A DNA stretch of 64,000 bases from CAZFGK01 sp964518635 (GTDB taxonomy: Bacteria; Zixibacteria; MSB-5A5; GN15; FEB-12). Below the pieces are notes generated by a model. That model had not been told where the DNA came from and searched no databases. It saw only the letters and a list, made by a program, of their open reading frames with translations. Positions within the stretch are counted from its first letter, which is position 1. Each line of letters starts with the position of its first letter. The stretch is taken from contig CAZFGK010000005.1 in assembly GCA_964518635.1 (NCBI GenBank), positions 1 through 64,000 of the forward strand, written 5' to 3'. Positions 44,110-53,556 of this stretch are shown piece by piece. Made by a program: the position numbers and the translations under genes.

Positions 44110-46119
44110 TCAGCCCCCGGTAGAGACAATTCGCTCGATCATGCTGTTGGCCGGGTCACGAAGGAAATCCTGCGCCCGATCCGGGGTTGCGACTTTGTTG
44201 TATGCGTCCCAGGTCTTGCGGATTTCCTTGAAATCGTTGGTCCCCATGTAGGCGACCATCAGGCGTTCATAGATGTACGGGTCGTTCTTGCTCAGCGAAC
44301 GGGCATCCTTGAAGTGCTTTTGTGCTCGGGCATGATCTCCCATAGCAAGACGAGCATCCCCGAGTCCAATATGTCCAGTAGCATTCTGCTTGTCGACTAG
44401 TGTCACCGCCTCATAATCAGCGGCAGCGGCTCTCGCCTCTCCGGATAACATGAAGATCGCCCCGCGACCCAAAAGCGCAGGGACATTCCGGCCATCCAGT
44501 TCGAGTGCTTCGTTGTAGGCACCGACTGCATCTCGCAGCTGGTTATTTTCGCCAAAGGCACTCGCCGCAAGCATGTAGTCTGAAATCGCCTCGTTTACCG
44601 CCCCCTCAGCAGCGTACCCTTGAGCCCGACCCATATAGGCGGAGGGAACGGCGATACCGTCTGCAATTGCCTGTGAGAAGCTCGTACGAGCGGTCGCAAA
44701 CTCACCAGCGGTCAGTGCTGCGATCCCTTCGTCGTAGGAGGTCCGGACCGGTGTTGGAATCGACTGAGTGACAATCTTGACCTCCGGCTCGAGTTTTACT
44801 CGGATGCGGGTGGTCTGGCCTGCCTGTACGGCGACTATCCCTTCAGCCGTCTGATAGCCGTTTTTCGTCACCTGATAGGAATAATCTCCCGGAGTCAGAT
44901 TGGCATAGGTGAGATTTCCTGCACCGACGGGCTTCCCATTCAGTATCAAAGTCGCGCCGGAAACTCCGGCATCTAGAGATACCTTGCCAGCACTGGAGGT
45001 CTGCTGCGTGGGGCGGGCAGATTCATCCTGAACAGGTTGGGCTATTTCTTCGACTGGAGCTTCTTCCTGAGGTGGACGGGGACGCAGGACGAGATTAGTG
45101 ATTTGTTCTCCAACGACGGTTACAAAATCTTCGCCGATTACTGAACCAGCAACGATGTATTCTACCTTATGAGAGCCGGACGGGACCGCATCGGACTTAA
45201 AAAAGCCCTCACCGTTGCTGTTGATGGTAAGTCCTAGATCGGGGAAGCGTACACTCGCCCCTTGAATAAACGGCTGATCATATTCATTTAGGACCATACC
45301 GGTCACCCAGCCCTTACCCGAACCGGAACGAGCCATGAAGGTGATCCCGGCGACGAGCAGAGCTACCCCGAATACTGAGCCAAAAGCGATCGCCATCGTC
45401 TGACGGCTGAAACGCCGTTTTCTCAAGGTGTACTGACGATCTCCGATGCTCAATACATCCTGTTCATGGAGTTCCTGCTGGCTGTTGAGCTGGATGACAT
45501 TCTTGAAAAAGTAAGCAACGCCACGAGCCCGGTCGGTCATTTTGGGGCGGGCTTCGTCATCGAAAGGGACGACACTATGAGTATGTTTCAGGGTAGTTGC
45601 CTGAGTGGTCGTCGAATGAGACGACGGAAGATCAGCGGGGCTGTTGATCCGCTTCATTATTTCCCGCTGTTCATGTTCATCCAGATATTTTCTGGACTTT
45701 GAGAGATTCTCTTCGACTGCCTTGACTTCGGCAGGGCTGAGTTTGTGAGTATTTTTGTCTCCAGTTACCGCCGACTGTGAGGTTGAGCTCGTTGTCTTTA
45801 GGGGAGCAGTAGTATCGCCGATTCCGGCTTTCGAAGAAGCCGTTTTCGACAGGACTGGTTCTTCCATTGCTCCTGCTGATCCTACCACATTCTCGACTAT
45901 CGGTTCGTCCTCTTCGAGTACCGCTACGACCTTTCGGATAGGCGGGGTCGTTGGCTCCCGGTCAGCCTTACTTTCTGAGTCTGATGACGGGCGGTAACCG
46001 CCAGCAAGATCACGCTGGTCATCGGTTGCCTCCGAGACTTCAAACTCAAGCCCGTCTTCAGCATTGCCTGTCGAGCCGATCTTCGATTTATCATTGCCAG
46101 AATTCGATAATGATGCCAT
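44110..46119 (-). CDS. Single-pass membrane protein with carboxypeptidase-like, PEGA and TPR domains
   Basis: The product has 669 residues. Residues 1-235 are polar and probably disordered, with short helical parts. A membrane helix lies at 241-263. Outside it come a carboxypeptidase-regulatory-like domain (about 268-345), then a PEGA domain (about 380-445, ATLILNGKPVGAGNLTYANL and GDYSYQVTKNGYQTAE), and finally TPR repeats (about 460-669, with ALLGRGAIFMLSGEARAAAA). The ATG at 46119 is chosen with GGATG-type bases upstream. PEGA domains often occur on surface or kinase-linked proteins. I infer an envelope scaffold with a large cytoplasmic tail; orientation is not certain. Confidence 0.75.
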   Translation of the reverse strand: MASLSNSGNDKSKIGSTGNAEDGLEFEVSEATDDQRDLAGGYRPSSDSESKADREPTTPPIRKVVAVLEEDEPIVENVVGSAGAMEEPVLSKTASSKAGIGDTTAPLKTTSSTSQSAVTGDKNTHKLSPAEVKAVEENLSKSRKYLDEHEQREIMKRINSPADLPSSHSTTTQATTLKHTHSVVPFDDEARPKMTDRARGVAYFFKNVIQLNSQQELHEQDVLSIGDRQYTLRKRRFSRQTMAIAFGSVFGVALLVAGITFMARSGSGKGWVTGMVLNEYDQPFIQGASVRFPDLGLTINSNGEGFFKSDAVPSGSHKVEYIVAGSVIGEDFVTVVGEQITNLVLRPRPPQEEAPVEEIAQPVQDESARPTQQTSSAGKVSLDAGVSGATLILNGKPVGAGNLTYANLTPGDYSYQVTKNGYQTAEGIVAVQAGQTTRIRVKLEPEVKIVTQSIPTPVRTSYDEGIAALTAGEFATARTSFSQAIADGIAVPSAYMGRAQGYAAEGAVNEAISDYMLAASAFGENNQLRDAVGAYNEALELDGRNVPALLGRGAIFMLSGEARAAAADYEAVTLVDKQNATGHIGLGDARLAMGDHARAQKHFKDARSLSKNDPYIYERLMVAYMGTNDFKEIRKTWDAYNKVATPDRAQDFLRDPANSMIERIVSTGG

Positions 46120-46212
46120 CTCATCCCATCCTGTTGCTGGGTACAAACACTCCGTGTGCTCTGAGTATCGGAAGGGAGGAAAAAACCCTTAGGCGCAGTC
46201 CTCGCGACTTGC

Positions 46213-46242
46213 TTGACACCATGCCGTAGGAGGTGCTACAAT
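46213..46242 (+). promoter_or_regulatory. Promoter of the 46306 lipoprotein gene
   Basis: Consensus TTGACA (46213-46218), 18-base spacer, TACAAT (46237-46242). The leader of about 57 bases includes AAAGGAAG before the ATG, so this gene has a normal leadered transcript. Confidence 0.65.
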
Positions 46243-46305
46243 CCGGTCGCTAAGTGGTAGGTTATTGCCCGACATTGGGTTTTTAGAGGAAGTAAAGGAA
46301 GCAAC

Positions 46306-47814
46306 ATGCGCGCAATTCGCGTCCTGGGTGGTTTGAGCTGTGCAATGGTTTTGGGGCTGTTTTGGGGCTGCTCTGAAAAAGACGATATCATTCTGAAATC
46401 AAGCAGTACGCTGTTTTCGTTTGAAATATCCAAACTTCCGTCCGCGCCTGATGGCATGATATACGAGCTTTGGGTGAGTACCAGACCGGCGGTCGATACC
46501 GCCGCCCCGACAGATGTCGTCAAGCCGCTCCTTAGATTCAACTACCTACCTTCAAACAATGGTCCCTATCTCGCCAATGAGGCAGGGGAACAGATTTCAT
46601 TTGATCAGCCACTTGGAGTAGACATTTTTGACTATTCCTCCATATTCATATCAGCTGAACTCAGAGCTGATCCGGATCCGGCACGCCCGGCGAATGTTCT
46701 CATGACCTCTCCTTTAGCACAGATTGCGGATCAGACTTTTACTCTCAGAGTTCCCGGTTCTGATGATCTGATCAGTTCGATCATTCGCTACAACATGGAA
46801 GCTGTTTCCGATAACAATCGGAATCTCAATGACGGGAGCGGTATCTGGCTTTCAAATTATGTAGCGGAGACCGACACTATTCCTGACACCCTCTCGATGA
46901 CCAGTGTGACATATACCAATGTGACAATGGATCCGAGAATCGTGGCAGGAGATACCGTCAATCTTGCAGAACTGAAAGCACTCTACCGATATGACACTGC
47001 TAACGTTCGTGCCGAAACGACGTTTTACGATTTTGGACCTGATTCACTGATCAGTGGTGTCTCTCGGTTTCGTCATATTGGTGTGAAATTTGATGAAGTC
47101 TACAGAAGTGACAGTACCTATCCGTACAATCGACGGGATCTGCTGCCGAGCTATGAAGTTCGCGCTCTTCCGGTCACTGACTATCAACGTTTCATTGAGT
47201 CGTTCACTCAGGATGCATTCAATCTCCCAAATCTTTCCCGTTTCGGACTGAAATGGAAGGGATGGATTCTTTCATCAGATGCTGTCCTCTCTTCGTCGTC
47301 ACTTGGGCGGCTCTCCGAACCAGCATGGCCGACTTCTCTGGGCGGCACTCCGTGGTTGTTTCCAACCAATGGCAGACTTCTTCCCTTCGCTGTCTTTGGC
47401 AATATCGCAGGAGACGATGAAGATGGGAATCCGTTCACCTTCAAGCTCTTCCGAGGGTACACCTGCCCGACCTGTACTGATAGCACTTACAAGATTCCGG
47501 GTGTGCCGGGAGAGGATTTCCTGAATAACACTGCTTTTTCAGCAGCGTATCCGGGACTCACGGCACCTATCAACTTCGCTCCAGTACCGGGGGCAACAAT
47601 CGGATCGGTCCTGGTTAGTCTCGAACCGACCAATCATCTAAATTCAACGACAAATTTCCCTTTGATCGCTCACTTCGGTTTCTTGCCACTTGGGCCGGCA
47701 ACGATTGCCCAACAAGCGTACTCTGTTACATTGACCAACGGTACCAGCACGACTGGTGGGAACCCATTCGGACCGGGTTTTCCGACTATCAAGGTAAAGT
47801 TCTCACGGCAGTAA
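46306..47814 (+). CDS. Putative lipoprotein of unknown function
   Basis: The product has 502 residues. The signal sequence ends LGLFWGCSEKDD, a plausible but imperfect lipobox with C22. The mature protein is beta-rich, with no named domain I can identify; its opening stretch (FEISKLPSAPDGMIYELWV) looks like a repeat of domains describing values or anchors. A cysteine pair lies in YTCPTCTDSTYKI near residue 390. It stands alone between its own promoter and a strong terminator. Surface-exposed or periplasmic location is inferred. Confidence 0.65.
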   Translation: MRAIRVLGGLSCAMVLGLFWGCSEKDDIILKSSSTLFSFEISKLPSAPDGMIYELWVSTRPAVDTAAPTDVVKPLLRFNYLPSNNGPYLANEAGEQISFDQPLGVDIFDYSSIFISAELRADPDPARPANVLMTSPLAQIADQTFTLRVPGSDDLISSIIRYNMEAVSDNNRNLNDGSGIWLSNYVAETDTIPDTLSMTSVTYTNVTMDPRIVAGDTVNLAELKALYRYDTANVRAETTFYDFGPDSLISGVSRFRHIGVKFDEVYRSDSTYPYNRRDLLPSYEVRALPVTDYQRFIESFTQDAFNLPNLSRFGLKWKGWILSSDAVLSSSSLGRLSEPAWPTSLGGTPWLFPTNGRLLPFAVFGNIAGDDEDGNPFTFKLFRGYTCPTCTDSTYKIPGVPGEDFLNNTAFSAAYPGLTAPINFAPVPGATIGSVLVSLEPTNHLNSTTNFPLIAHFGFLPLGPATIAQQAYSVTLTNGTSTTGGNPFGPGFPTIKVKFSRQ

Positions 47815-47835
47815 CTTGACGTAGGATGATGAATG

Positions 47836-47866
47836 AAAGAGGATAGCGCGCTATCCTCTTTTTTTT
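47836..47866 (+). terminator. Strong Rho-independent terminator
   Basis: A 26-base perfect palindrome (47836-47861, AAAGAGGATAGC on each arm) with a GC-rich centre, running into eight Ts (47859-47866). It starts 22 bases after the lipoprotein stop. Confidence 0.9.
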
Positions 47867-47876
47867 GTCTGGCTTA

Positions 47877-47904
47877 TTGAAAATTGCGATGGTGCCGATA
47901 CTAG
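47877..47904 (+). promoter_or_regulatory. Promoter placed for a leaderless kinase-like transcript
   Basis: TTGAAA (47877-47882), 16-base spacer, TACTAG (47899-47904), then six bases to the GTG at 47911. There is no Shine-Dalgarno. Confidence 0.5.
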
Positions 47905-47910
47905 CTCCCT

Positions 47911-48699
47911 GTGGCACCCTTCCTTTCAAAACATGTGCAGGATATTGATGGCAGCAATGAAGAACGACAACTCAGAGCCGCCACTGATGCAGCTTCCAGA
48001 GATTCCTCTACCCTCGACCAGCTCATCGAGCAAAATTACGCTTTGTTACTTTCAAGACTGTTGCCGGAATTGTTACACGAGGCCAACAATGAATTGGCCG
48101 TATTGCAAGGGAGCGGAGAGTTACTTGCGCTAGCGAAAAAAGTGCCGGAGCTGGAGAAGCTTGAACGTCGTGGACAGACTATCGTCAAGGCCTCCCATCG
48201 ACTTGCAGGACTGTGCCGCCTGCTTGAACGAAATCCCTCGGGCGCGCTGACCAGAACCAGCTGCGAACTCACCACGGTCTTTCATGCGGTGCATGACGAG
48301 ATAACAATGCTCAACAGCTTTGACAAGATTCAGTGGATTCTGGAGCAGTCTGAACCGCTCAGTATTGAGTGTCCTGCCTGGGTCGTGAAGCAGGTGATCT
48401 TCAATCTTGTAGCACGATCACTCAATCACCTCGAACATTCGAAGAGAGAAAAGAAAGTCCTTACCCAGTTTACCTCCTCGGATACAGAGGTCAGCTTTCA
48501 CTGGCAGGACAATGGGGAATCGATCGAGTATTCAATGATTTCTGAGTGTTCTGACTCTAATCTCGGAGTAGATATGCATCCGGTCTTCAATTTACCTCTT
48601 TGTGAGCTACTTCTCTCACGCTATCAGGGGGGACTTTCTGTATCTGAGGATGACTCAGGAGTGGTCACTGTTACTCTCCCCAAAGTCAGTCAAACCTAA
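47911..48699 (+). CDS. Degenerate histidine-kinase-like protein
   Basis: The product has 262 residues. LLPELLHEANNELAVLQGSGELL (H56) matches the phosphoacceptor helix of HisKA, in the H-E-x-N-N form. The C-terminal half aligns in layout with an HATPase domain (VVKQVIFNLVARSLNHLEH, then FHWQDNGESIEYSM and a final beta hairpin). However, the glycine-rich G1 and G2 boxes and the ATP lid are not recognisable. It may therefore act as a phosphotransfer or dimerising partner and not a kinase. It has no membrane segment. The GTG start fits the promoter spacing. A true histidine kinase follows 43 bases later. Confidence 0.65.
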   Translation: MAPFLSKHVQDIDGSNEERQLRAATDAASRDSSTLDQLIEQNYALLLSRLLPELLHEANNELAVLQGSGELLALAKKVPELEKLERRGQTIVKASHRLAGLCRLLERNPSGALTRTSCELTTVFHAVHDEITMLNSFDKIQWILEQSEPLSIECPAWVVKQVIFNLVARSLNHLEHSKREKKVLTQFTSSDTEVSFHWQDNGESIEYSMISECSDSNLGVDMHPVFNLPLCELLLSRYQGGLSVSEDDSGVVTVTLPKVSQT

Positions 48700-48730
48700 A
48701 CTCAAGATAGCCCAATTCCCCTGACTTCTT

Positions 48731-48736
48731 TATAGT
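48731..48736 (+). promoter_or_regulatory. -10 box of a leaderless kinase promoter
   Basis: TATAGT six bases before the ATG at 48743, with no Shine-Dalgarno. The matching -35 region is weak, so this may be an activated or secondary promoter. Confidence 0.35.
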
Positions 48737-48742
48737 CACCGC

Positions 48743-50689
48743 ATGCAGTTCCTGACTGGTCGTACTCATCGACTCTGGCTGGTGACCTCCGGGCTGATTG
48801 TTGTATTGGTATTGGCGGCCGTGCTGGTCTCCGGTCAGAGCAGGCGCGAGCTGATGCAACTGACGGTCAACCAGGGGAAGGTCCTCATTGAAGCGATCGC
48901 TCAGATTCTCAAATCAGAAGTCGCGGCCGCAGAGCAGCGTGACCGACAAGATGCACAGGAAACAAGACGGACGACCGCACTCCTGTGGGATCAGCTACCA
49001 CGAACGGGTGGTGGGAGTGTAGCATCACTTGTCGCTAATCAGCAGAATGTTGCTCTTATAGCAATGATCGATCAGGACAGTATCAAGACGACATATATTC
49101 AGCGTGAAGGATTGGTCCTGCCGGAGATCATCATCTCAACCGCACTCGATCTCTTTCGTCGACCGGACACGAATTTTCTCAGCGTTCAGGTCACTGACTC
49201 ATTTGGTGTCAATTCCTTCTATCTGGAGAGAAGCAACGACTCACGATATATCCTCATCCTCGGTTCCCCCGAAGTCGAGCAGAGCGGACAGAGCGAGATG
49301 CTCGACTGGGTACGGCAGCTTGAACTCGATTCGACACTTTCATTCGTGAGCTGGGAGACGAGTGAAAAAAGCATTATCACATCTCGCCAGTATCTTCCTC
49401 CTGATTCTCTCATTACACAGATGCTCGATAGTGTCAGCCGCGGGGATCTCATTCTCAATCTTCAGATTGAGCGTGAGAGCGCAAGACGACTGGAAATCTA
49501 TCGACCGTTTTCTTCGACAACGCATCCCCGCGGGGTACTTCGCCTCGCTCTCCCACTCTCGGCGTTTGACAATGCAGTCGCACGCTCAGATCGGCAGGTA
49601 CTACTCACAACTCTCCTTGCCGTTCTCGTTGTATTGGTGGGGAGTGCGGTGATCGCCCTGCGCGGGAGAAGGAAAGAGCAGGAGGAGGCGTTTCAGACCC
49701 TTCGAGGGCTTTTCAGCAACGTCCTCAATTCACTAGAGCTCGGTGTCATGGTCGTTGATCAGAAAGGGAACATACGTCTTTCGAATGAATGGATGCAGCT
49801 TCGGCTGGATCAGAAAATATCCGAGGAGGAGAATGTCAATTCTCTCGGAGCGGATTTTGTAAAACTTCTCGGCGAATCAGCTTCGTCAGTTCGGACTGCG
49901 ACGACAGGAAAAGATGGCCGGAGGCGATGGTTGCAGGCCACTCGAGTGCCTATTAGTATCTCTTCTGATCAGACCGGTACTCTGATCTTTGTACATGACC
50001 AGACGGCAATGCAGGAGGCAGAAACGAGACTGCGCAGGCAAGAACGTGTTGCTGAGTTAGGGGAGCTTGCTGCCGGAGTTGCTCACGATATTCGAAATCC
50101 GCTGCATACAATCTCTCTCGGACTCCAGCAGTTGATCGGAGCGCCAGCGGATGCGCACGCTGAAATCATTTCATTGCTTCGCTCAGAAGTCGGAAGGATT
50201 AATCTGAGTATTGCGCGGTTCCTTTCGTTGACAAAGGAACAACCTCTTCAATTTCAATCAACCAACGTACGCCAGCTTGTCGAAGAACGTGTGTCGGCCT
50301 GGTTGCCCCGAGCATTGCATGAACAGAAACGAATTGAGATTCAGGGAGTCAGAGAATTGTCTGTCAGTGTGGACAGCGGACGTCTTCGAGATGTCCTTGA
50401 TAATCTAATTTGCAATGCTCTCGAAGCAGTACAGACTGCGGGTGGCATCGTACATATCGAAATTGTGGGATCAGACAAAGGATGGGGGATTCATATCGAT
50501 GACAATGGAGCGGGAGTCTCTGATACACACCGCGAACTTCTATTCTCCCCCGGATTCACTACCAAAGAAAGTGGAACTGGAATCGGGCTTGCACTTGTTG
50601 AGAAAAATATGCGTGAGATGGGTGGGGAGGTGAGTATCGCTCGTTCGCCACTAGGAGGCGCAAGGTTTACACTCACATTTCCCAAATAG
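48743..50689 (+). CDS. Membrane sensor histidine kinase (NtrB/PAS type)
   Basis: The product has 648 residues. Membrane helices lie at about 10-30 and 291-313 and flank a periplasmic sensor of about 260 residues. A PAS domain follows (about 330-430, LELGVMVVDQKGNIRLSN), then HisKA with H448 in GVAHDIRNPLHTISLGLQQL, and HATPase with DVLDNLICNALEAV (N box), IDDNGAGVS (G1) and GTGIGLALVEKNMREMGG (G2). No response regulator lies next to it. The degenerate kinase-like gene just upstream is its only likely partner in the window. It converges on citrate synthase. Confidence 0.93.
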   Translation: MQFLTGRTHRLWLVTSGLIVVLVLAAVLVSGQSRRELMQLTVNQGKVLIEAIAQILKSEVAAAEQRDRQDAQETRRTTALLWDQLPRTGGGSVASLVANQQNVALIAMIDQDSIKTTYIQREGLVLPEIIISTALDLFRRPDTNFLSVQVTDSFGVNSFYLERSNDSRYILILGSPEVEQSGQSEMLDWVRQLELDSTLSFVSWETSEKSIITSRQYLPPDSLITQMLDSVSRGDLILNLQIERESARRLEIYRPFSSTTHPRGVLRLALPLSAFDNAVARSDRQVLLTTLLAVLVVLVGSAVIALRGRRKEQEEAFQTLRGLFSNVLNSLELGVMVVDQKGNIRLSNEWMQLRLDQKISEEENVNSLGADFVKLLGESASSVRTATTGKDGRRRWLQATRVPISISSDQTGTLIFVHDQTAMQEAETRLRRQERVAELGELAAGVAHDIRNPLHTISLGLQQLIGAPADAHAEIISLLRSEVGRINLSIARFLSLTKEQPLQFQSTNVRQLVEERVSAWLPRALHEQKRIEIQGVRELSVSVDSGRLRDVLDNLICNALEAVQTAGGIVHIEIVGSDKGWGIHIDDNGAGVSDTHRELLFSPGFTTKESGTGIGLALVEKNMREMGGEVSIARSPLGGARFTLTFPK

Positions 50690-50693
50690 CTGG

Positions 50694-50723
50694 CCTGACC
50701 TGCTTTTCTTGAAGCAGGTCAGG
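50694..50723. terminator. Bidirectional hairpin between the kinase and citrate synthase genes
   Basis: A 12-base perfect stem, CCTGACCTGCTT (50694-50705) with AAGCAGGTCAGG (50712-50723), around a six-base loop. It lies five bases after the kinase stop and 14 bases after the citrate synthase stop on the other strand, so it can serve both. Confidence 0.75.
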
Positions 50724-50737
50724 AGTAGATGAATTTG

Positions 50738-52015
50738 CTAGTTGGTCTGAGTCTTGAGCCAGGCGGTCGAGACTGATTTCGGCCTGGTGATCGGAGTTCC
50801 AAGTGCGCGATTGAGCACGAACTGTGAAAGCATTCCCATTGCACGAGAGACTGAGAATACCACCGTGTAATACTGGAACTCCGTCAGTCCGTAATGGTAG
50901 AGCAGGGCGCCAGAGATCGCATCCACATTTGGCCATGGGTCTTTCGCTTTTCCCTGTTCCTGAAGGACTTTCGGCACGGTGGTAAACACGCGCTCGACTG
51001 TCAGGAAGATCGGGTCTTTCGGCATCTTCACTTTCGCATAATCCATGAAGGCGGTAAATCGGGGATCGGTGATACGCAGGACTGCGTGCCCGTAGCCTGG
51101 GATGACTTGTCCCTCTTTCAGAGTCTTCCAGGCATACTCGCGAATCTGCTCTTCGCTCGGTGCCCCCTTGAATTTTTCAACTGTTTCTAAAATCCAGGCA
51201 AGACATTCCTGATTTGCGAGTCCGTGCAACGGACCTGCGAGTCCATTCAATCCTGCTGCAACTGACAAGTAGGGATCAGAGAGAGCGGAGCCGACCGTGT
51301 GGGCGGTGTATGCAGAAACATTTCCGCCCTCATGATCTGAGTGGAGTACCATATAGAGTCGCATCAGAGCAGCGGCGTCCCCTTTTTTCGAAGGAAGACC
51401 CAGCATTCGCGTGTATTCCGCAGCCCAGTCATTCTTTCCGGACGGCTCGATCGCATCTCCTTTTTTATAACGAAGACGATAGATCGCGGCAGCGACGGTG
51501 TGAATACGCGCAAGCAATGTAAGAGAGTCTTCAAGGGCCGGTTTCCAGTAGTCGGACTTCGGCATGCCGACATCATACTTTTGACGGAACTCAGATTCAT
51601 TTGCCATTGCCGTGATCGCGGCGGAGAGCATGGTCATCGGATGGGCGTTTTTCGGCATTGCTTTCAGAATCTTGTACACATACGAAGGCACTTCACGACG
51701 TGACTTGAGTGCCTTCTGAACATCCGCGAGCTCGGCAGCATCGGGAAGTGTGCCCGTGAGTAGCAGCCAGAAGATTTCTTCTGGAAGTTTGTTCACTAAG
51801 TCGAGAATGGGAATACCACGAATGACCAGACCGGTATCCGGTTCAACTACGGATGTATCACAGACGAGAGCTTTGACCGCTCGTGTGCCTCCGACTGCCT
51901 GAGCAATGGTGACACTTGAAATTACTTTTTCACCGGCGGTACGGAGAATCTCTTCACGTTCTTTGCGAAGAGCGGGAAGTTGGGCTTCCAAAGCTTGATG
52001 AAGGCGGGTCGACAT
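50738..52015 (-). CDS. gltA: Citrate synthase, eukaryotic (type I Si) form
   Basis: The product has 425 residues and condenses oxaloacetate with acetyl-CoA. Active-site segments are AGPLHGLANQECL (first catalytic histidine), IPGYGHAVLRITDPR (second histidine) and NVDAISGALL (aspartate). VVEPDTGLVIRGIPI, HSDHEGGNVSAYTAHTVG and the overall length are those of mitochondrial-type enzymes, not of the usual hexameric bacterial GltA. AAGGAC lies about seven bases before the ATG. The 152 bases upstream contain no gene. Confidence 0.93.
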   Translation of the reverse strand: MSTRLHQALEAQLPALRKEREEILRTAGEKVISSVTIAQAVGGTRAVKALVCDTSVVEPDTGLVIRGIPILDLVNKLPEEIFWLLLTGTLPDAAELADVQKALKSRREVPSYVYKILKAMPKNAHPMTMLSAAITAMANESEFRQKYDVGMPKSDYWKPALEDSLTLLARIHTVAAAIYRLRYKKGDAIEPSGKNDWAAEYTRMLGLPSKKGDAAALMRLYMVLHSDHEGGNVSAYTAHTVGSALSDPYLSVAAGLNGLAGPLHGLANQECLAWILETVEKFKGAPSEEQIREYAWKTLKEGQVIPGYGHAVLRITDPRFTAFMDYAKVKMPKDPIFLTVERVFTTVPKVLQEQGKAKDPWPNVDAISGALLYHYGLTEFQYYTVVFSVSRAMGMLSQFVLNRALGTPITRPKSVSTAWLKTQTN

Positions 52016-52167
52016 GCCATGTCCTTTTATGCGCTATGCGATTCGAAGGTCTTTTTTACTCGTTGTCGGCATCGTGCTGACAGTTTTCAGCGGGGCGGAA
52101 AAACTACTGGAGCAACCGTACGAAGTCAAGGAAGTGAGCACCGTTGTACTCGAAAAGAGCAGGAATC

Positions 52168-53535
52168 TCACTGGAAGATCTTCTCAGGATTGCATCGGTC
52201 CTCAGGATCAAGTAGCTGCTTGAACTGGCGCATGGCATGGATTGTCGAGGCATCAAATTCACGTGTCAGAAACTCCCGCTTCGATAGTCCAATACCATGC
52301 TCACCTGTCACTGTTCCTCTCAGTTTGACCGTTTCATTCATGAGGGTCGAGACCTGCTCATCGACCAATAGTCTTCCGGCAGGGGTGTCCTTCTCCAGCA
52401 TGAAAACTGCGTGCAGGTTGCCGTCCCCGGCATGCCCAAAACAGACCACTTCCAGCTCCGGCGGCTTTCTGAGACTGTATGCAATCTCTACCAATTGGGA
52501 GAATTTACTCACCGGTACAGCGACATCCTCTGAAAGCCAAAATGGCCACTTCTTCTTGACCGCTTTTGAGAGAGAACGCCTCAACACCCAAAGCAGCTCG
52601 GAGCGTGCTGGATCGGATTCCATACGGCTCCAGGTGCATCTTGACTCCTTGCAAAGAGAAGCGATACGGCTCGACTGAACCGGATCACGGCGACTATCAG
52701 ATTCGATCAGGAGTACCGGGGAGGATGCAGGGAAGTCGGCTCGTTCATCTAGTTCAGCGAAGACCGTTGCAACCGCACCGCCGTCCATGAATTCGAGAAC
52801 CGTCGGTATGATCCCCTCTGCCACGATTCGAGAAACCGCTTTTCCGGCAGAATGAACGTCGGGAAAGAAGCTAAGTATCGTTGTGCCGCGATCGGGGATT
52901 GGAATCGCCTGTAACTCGATCTTTGTGATGATACCGAGGGTCCCCTCTGATCCGGTCAGAACATCCCCCCAGTTGAGCCCACGTGAGTCGGAGAGGGTAC
53001 CGGTGTTCAGAAACTCCCCGGTTGGGAGAATCGCCTCAAGCCCGATCACATAGTCACGTGTCACGCCAAATCTTTTGCAGCGAAGTCCACCGGCGTTTTC
53101 GGCGATATTCCCCGCAATTGTCGATTCAGCGTAAGATGCTGGGTCTGGGGGATACGTAAGTCCATGAAGGGATGCTGCGGATTGAATATCTTTCGTGATC
53201 GCGCCGGGACCGCATTTGATGACCTGCTGCGCTGGATCAACTCTTATCCGATTCATGCGGGTGGTAGAAATGACAATTCCGCGTTGTGGAGTCGCCCCAC
53301 CGGAAAGTCCGGTTCCGGCACCTCGTACGGTGAATGAAAGACTCTGCTGATTGCAGAATTTCAACGTCGCAAGGAGATCGTCTCGATTTCCGCACTCTAA
53401 CGCGGCAACGCAGGAGCCGATAGTCTCTGTGGTGTCTTTGCTGTAAAGTCCAAGTCTCTCTGAATTGGTAATGAGTTCGGATTGGGTCGAGAGTTGCGAA
53501 CGGAGAGATTCGAAGTCGGGGGGCTGCATTGCCAT
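52168..53535 (-). CDS. FAD-linked oxidase of the GlcD/LldD2 family
   Basis: The product has 455 residues. The PCMH-type FAD domain lies at about 30-215, with FTVRGAGTGLSGGATPQRG and AESTIAGNIAENAGG. The FAD-oxidase C domain follows, with VCFGHAGDGNLHAVF and TGEHGIGLSKREFL. The family oxidises 2-hydroxy acids such as glycolate or D-lactate and passes electrons to a GlcE/GlcF-type partner; no partner lies nearby. It follows fmdB by 21 bases. The start shows no ribosome site; a second ATG six bases in is an alternative. Confidence 0.9.
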   Translation of the reverse strand: MAMQPPDFESLRSQLSTQSELITNSERLGLYSKDTTETIGSCVAALECGNRDDLLATLKFCNQQSLSFTVRGAGTGLSGGATPQRGIVISTTRMNRIRVDPAQQVIKCGPGAITKDIQSAASLHGLTYPPDPASYAESTIAGNIAENAGGLRCKRFGVTRDYVIGLEAILPTGEFLNTGTLSDSRGLNWGDVLTGSEGTLGIITKIELQAIPIPDRGTTILSFFPDVHSAGKAVSRIVAEGIIPTVLEFMDGGAVATVFAELDERADFPASSPVLLIESDSRRDPVQSSRIASLCKESRCTWSRMESDPARSELLWVLRRSLSKAVKKKWPFWLSEDVAVPVSKFSQLVEIAYSLRKPPELEVVCFGHAGDGNLHAVFMLEKDTPAGRLLVDEQVSTLMNETVKLRGTVTGEHGIGLSKREFLTREFDASTIHAMRQFKQLLDPEDRCNPEKIFQ

Positions 53536-53556
53536 CAGTAGTTGATCAGTGGGCGG

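Noticed and set aside
51980..52678. Plus-strand frame of 232 codons
   Set aside because: It overlaps the intergenic region and the 3' half of the GlcD gene on the other strand, has no ribosome site and no recognisable protein features.
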